From the NCBI RefSeq assembly GCF_954871325.1, contig NC_088775.1, forward strand, positions 83,305,561-83,369,560: a stretch of 64,000 nucleotides of DNA, written 5' to 3'. The notes under the pieces are model-generated. The model was not told where the DNA came from. It saw only the letters and a program-made list of their open reading frames with translations, and did no database searches. Of the stretch, positions 62,437 to 64,000 are shown piece by piece (position 1 is the stretch's first letter; every line of letters starts with the position of its first letter). The stretch comes from Gordionus sp. m RMFG-2023. Its lineage: Eukaryota; Nematomorpha; Gordioida; Chordodea; Parachordodidae. The position numbers and the translations under genes were made by a program.

Positions 62437-63630
62437 TTAATATATATTATTTACATATAAGTTAAATTTTTCTCTAATATTGTTAGAGCTTTCAGTCCAT
62501 TGCTGGAACTGAGATTGGGTATTATTTTGAATTGGGTATTGTTCATAAGTTATTGTTATACTGTGATTTCCCTCAATATCAATAATAAGATTATGTAATA
62601 AACAGTCTGCCTTAACTATTTGTATAGTATTGGTAATATTGGTCTCTGATGATTTATATAAGTGCCTAAATTTTGCACTCATAATCCCAAAGCATCTTTC
62701 AACAGACACTCTTGCTGTGGATAATTTTCTATTTCATTTAAATTTGTTTTATAGGGTTTCATTATAAAATTCATTAATGGATAAGCATCATCTCCCACAA
62801 ATACATATGGTGATAATATATTTGATTAAGGTAAAAAATTTTGATTAGATATCTTGATGATTTTATTGATCATTCCTTCATAAAGATGCTTCTATCTGAG
62901 ATAGACCCAAGAAAACCAACCTCAATTAACAAAAATCTAGAAAAGAATTAAAATTTAGAATAAATATAAATACCTAGCTTTGTCATCTGAAACACCTTGA
63001 ATCACAATGGAATTAAATTTTTTATAATTAAAATATGTGGATCCACTATTTTTAGGTTGTTTTATTTTTACATGCTTTCCATCAATAGCACCTATTATGT
63101 GAGAAAAACCTGATTTCTTAAAGTATTCTGCTAATATTTCAAGCATCTGTTCAACTGTTGGTAAACACAGATGCTTGGGTTGAAGACCTACCCATATTAA
63201 CCTACATGTTGATGTGACAATAGTGCTCACTGATGATTTGCTAATCTTTGCATATAATGCTATTTTTCTAAAGCTCATACCAGTTGTCAAATTTCTATAA
63301 ATACATTCAGATTATTTATATATAAAAATAATCATCATACATGAGTGTTAAATAGAGCCTATGCTTCATACTGATAGTGTTTTTAAATTTAACTATAGTG
63401 GTGTCTATAGATTCCAAATTTATAAGTATGTAATTAAATGTTTCCACATGCATGTGGAACATCTGACAAAATTTGTCAGGATAAGAAGGAATACTATCAA
63501 ATATTTTAAATAGTCCTTTATCTCCATAATTAATATACCGGTCATCTAAAAATCTATGCCTTTTTCTAAGTTTAGGCGTATCCTCTAATTATATAAAATA
63601 TAGAAGTAGTAAATCATGCACATCAAACAT
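62437..63630 (-). pseudogene. PIF/Harbinger DDE transposase, degraded
   Basis: On the minus strand from an ATG at 63,630 the pieces read, in order: RKRHRFLDDRYINYGDKGLF and FCQMFHMHVETFNYILINLE (N-terminal region, about 63,580-63,400); TTGMSFRKIALYAKISKSSV (from 63,287, helix-turn-helix-like); GFSHIIGAIDGKHVKIKQP with YFNYKKFNSIVIQGVSD (first catalytic Asp, about 63,110-62,970); FVGDDAYPLMNFIMKPYK (second Asp, about 62,790); and VSVERCFGIMSAKFRHLYKS then VKADCLLHNLI (catalytic Glu, about 62,710-62,590). All three catalytic positions survive, but stops and frame changes separate the pieces; some gaps have AG acceptors and may be introns. It would cut and paste the element at its GGCCGTGTCC ends. 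Confidence 0.85.
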
Positions 63631-63752
63631 TTTGTATATTTTATAGAAAATAAATGTATGATTGGACATGTTTCGTAATCTCTCAAAATTCACGAAAGTT
63701 GTGCATTTTGGAAAACTTTTGAGAAATTTTTTTTTTAGCTTTGGACACGGCC

Positions 63753-64000
63753 TAATAAAATATCATAAAACAAAAAGGAAAATCATTGTTATAAAAATTT
63801 GAAGGAAACATAAAAGATTTCATTATATTATATCCCAAATTATTTTCTCAAAATCTAGAAGATTTTTTTACAAAAAACATTATTTTGCTCAAAAATCTTC
63901 TTTGAGCATGCTCAAAATTTTTTTTCAAAAAATCTTCAATTTTTTTTAATCTTCAAAAGAGCAAAATTTTTGAAGATTTTTTTTAATTTTGAGCAAATGT
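63753..64000. repeat. GAAGATTTT/AAAATCTTC-rich AT sequence at window end
   Basis: The heptamer aatcttc or its complement gaagatt occurs repeatedly with ttgagcatgctcaa palindromes. Similar strings flank the other side of the Harbinger element (49,213-49,310), so it may have inserted into an older AT-rich repeat. Confidence 0.4.

Larger units (their letters stand above)
49358..63752. mobile_element. PIF/Harbinger transposon, 14.4 kb with nested insertions
   Basis: The ends are GGCCGTGTCCAAAG and CTTTGGACACGGCC, an inverted repeat of about 14 bp. Flanking trinucleotides are TCA and TAA, close to but not a perfect TWA duplication. Inside are the two genes that define the superfamily, convergent: a MADF/BESS DNA-binding protein on + (49,514-62,087) and a DDE transposase on - (63,630-62,437). 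Both are broken. About 11.25 kb of the length is one later insertion, so the original element was about 3.1 kb, normal for Harbinger. Confidence 0.9.

Overview
The window is very AT-rich eukaryotic DNA with spliceosomal (GT-AG) introns and a heavy load of nested transposable elements. The one gene I can assign firmly is an RGS protein of the RZ (RGS17/19/20) subfamily, an animal gene family, so the source is most likely an AT-rich invertebrate metazoan. I cannot name a species from the sequence.

Layout. Positions 1-450 hold the 3' ends of two convergent, unrecognised genes. From 450 to about 36,000 I see no convincing host gene, only repeats: (GAAA)n microsatellites, small palindromic MITE families, hAT-related MITEs with GGCCCGG subterminal repeats, a complete but dead hAT transposon (5,656-7,764) with a MITE inside its transposase, and a second hAT-like element (28,396-32,913) that carries a 2.6-kb non-coding LTR element with apparently identical LTRs.

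From 37,780 to 47,777 lies a five-exon RGS gene. Exon 1 encodes a long Ser/Asn/Gln-rich N-terminal region ending in a cysteine string; exons 3-5 encode the RGS domain. All four introns have GT-AG ends and compatible phases, giving a predicted protein of 492 residues. Intron 2 is 6.9 kb and full of TE debris, and intron 4 holds two small palindromic elements.

From 49,358 to 63,752 there is a Russian-doll structure. The outer layer is a PIF/Harbinger transposon with a MADF/BESS gene on + and a DDE transposase on -, arranged convergently. Its MADF gene contains tandem copies of a short exon-intron unit, and one copy was invaded by an 11.2-kb element (50,394-61,637). That element has about 800-bp terminal inverted repeats, built from spaced ACGCGTCCCCGG-type motifs, and a perfect 9-bp target-site duplication, which suggests a Mutator-like element. 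Inside it sit a recent Ty3/gypsy (Mag-like) LTR fossil with 5-bp TSD (51,702-57,288), SINE-like duplicated segments, and an internally deleted BED-finger hAT transposase. The order of insertion can be read directly: Harbinger, then the MULE-like element, then the LTR element.
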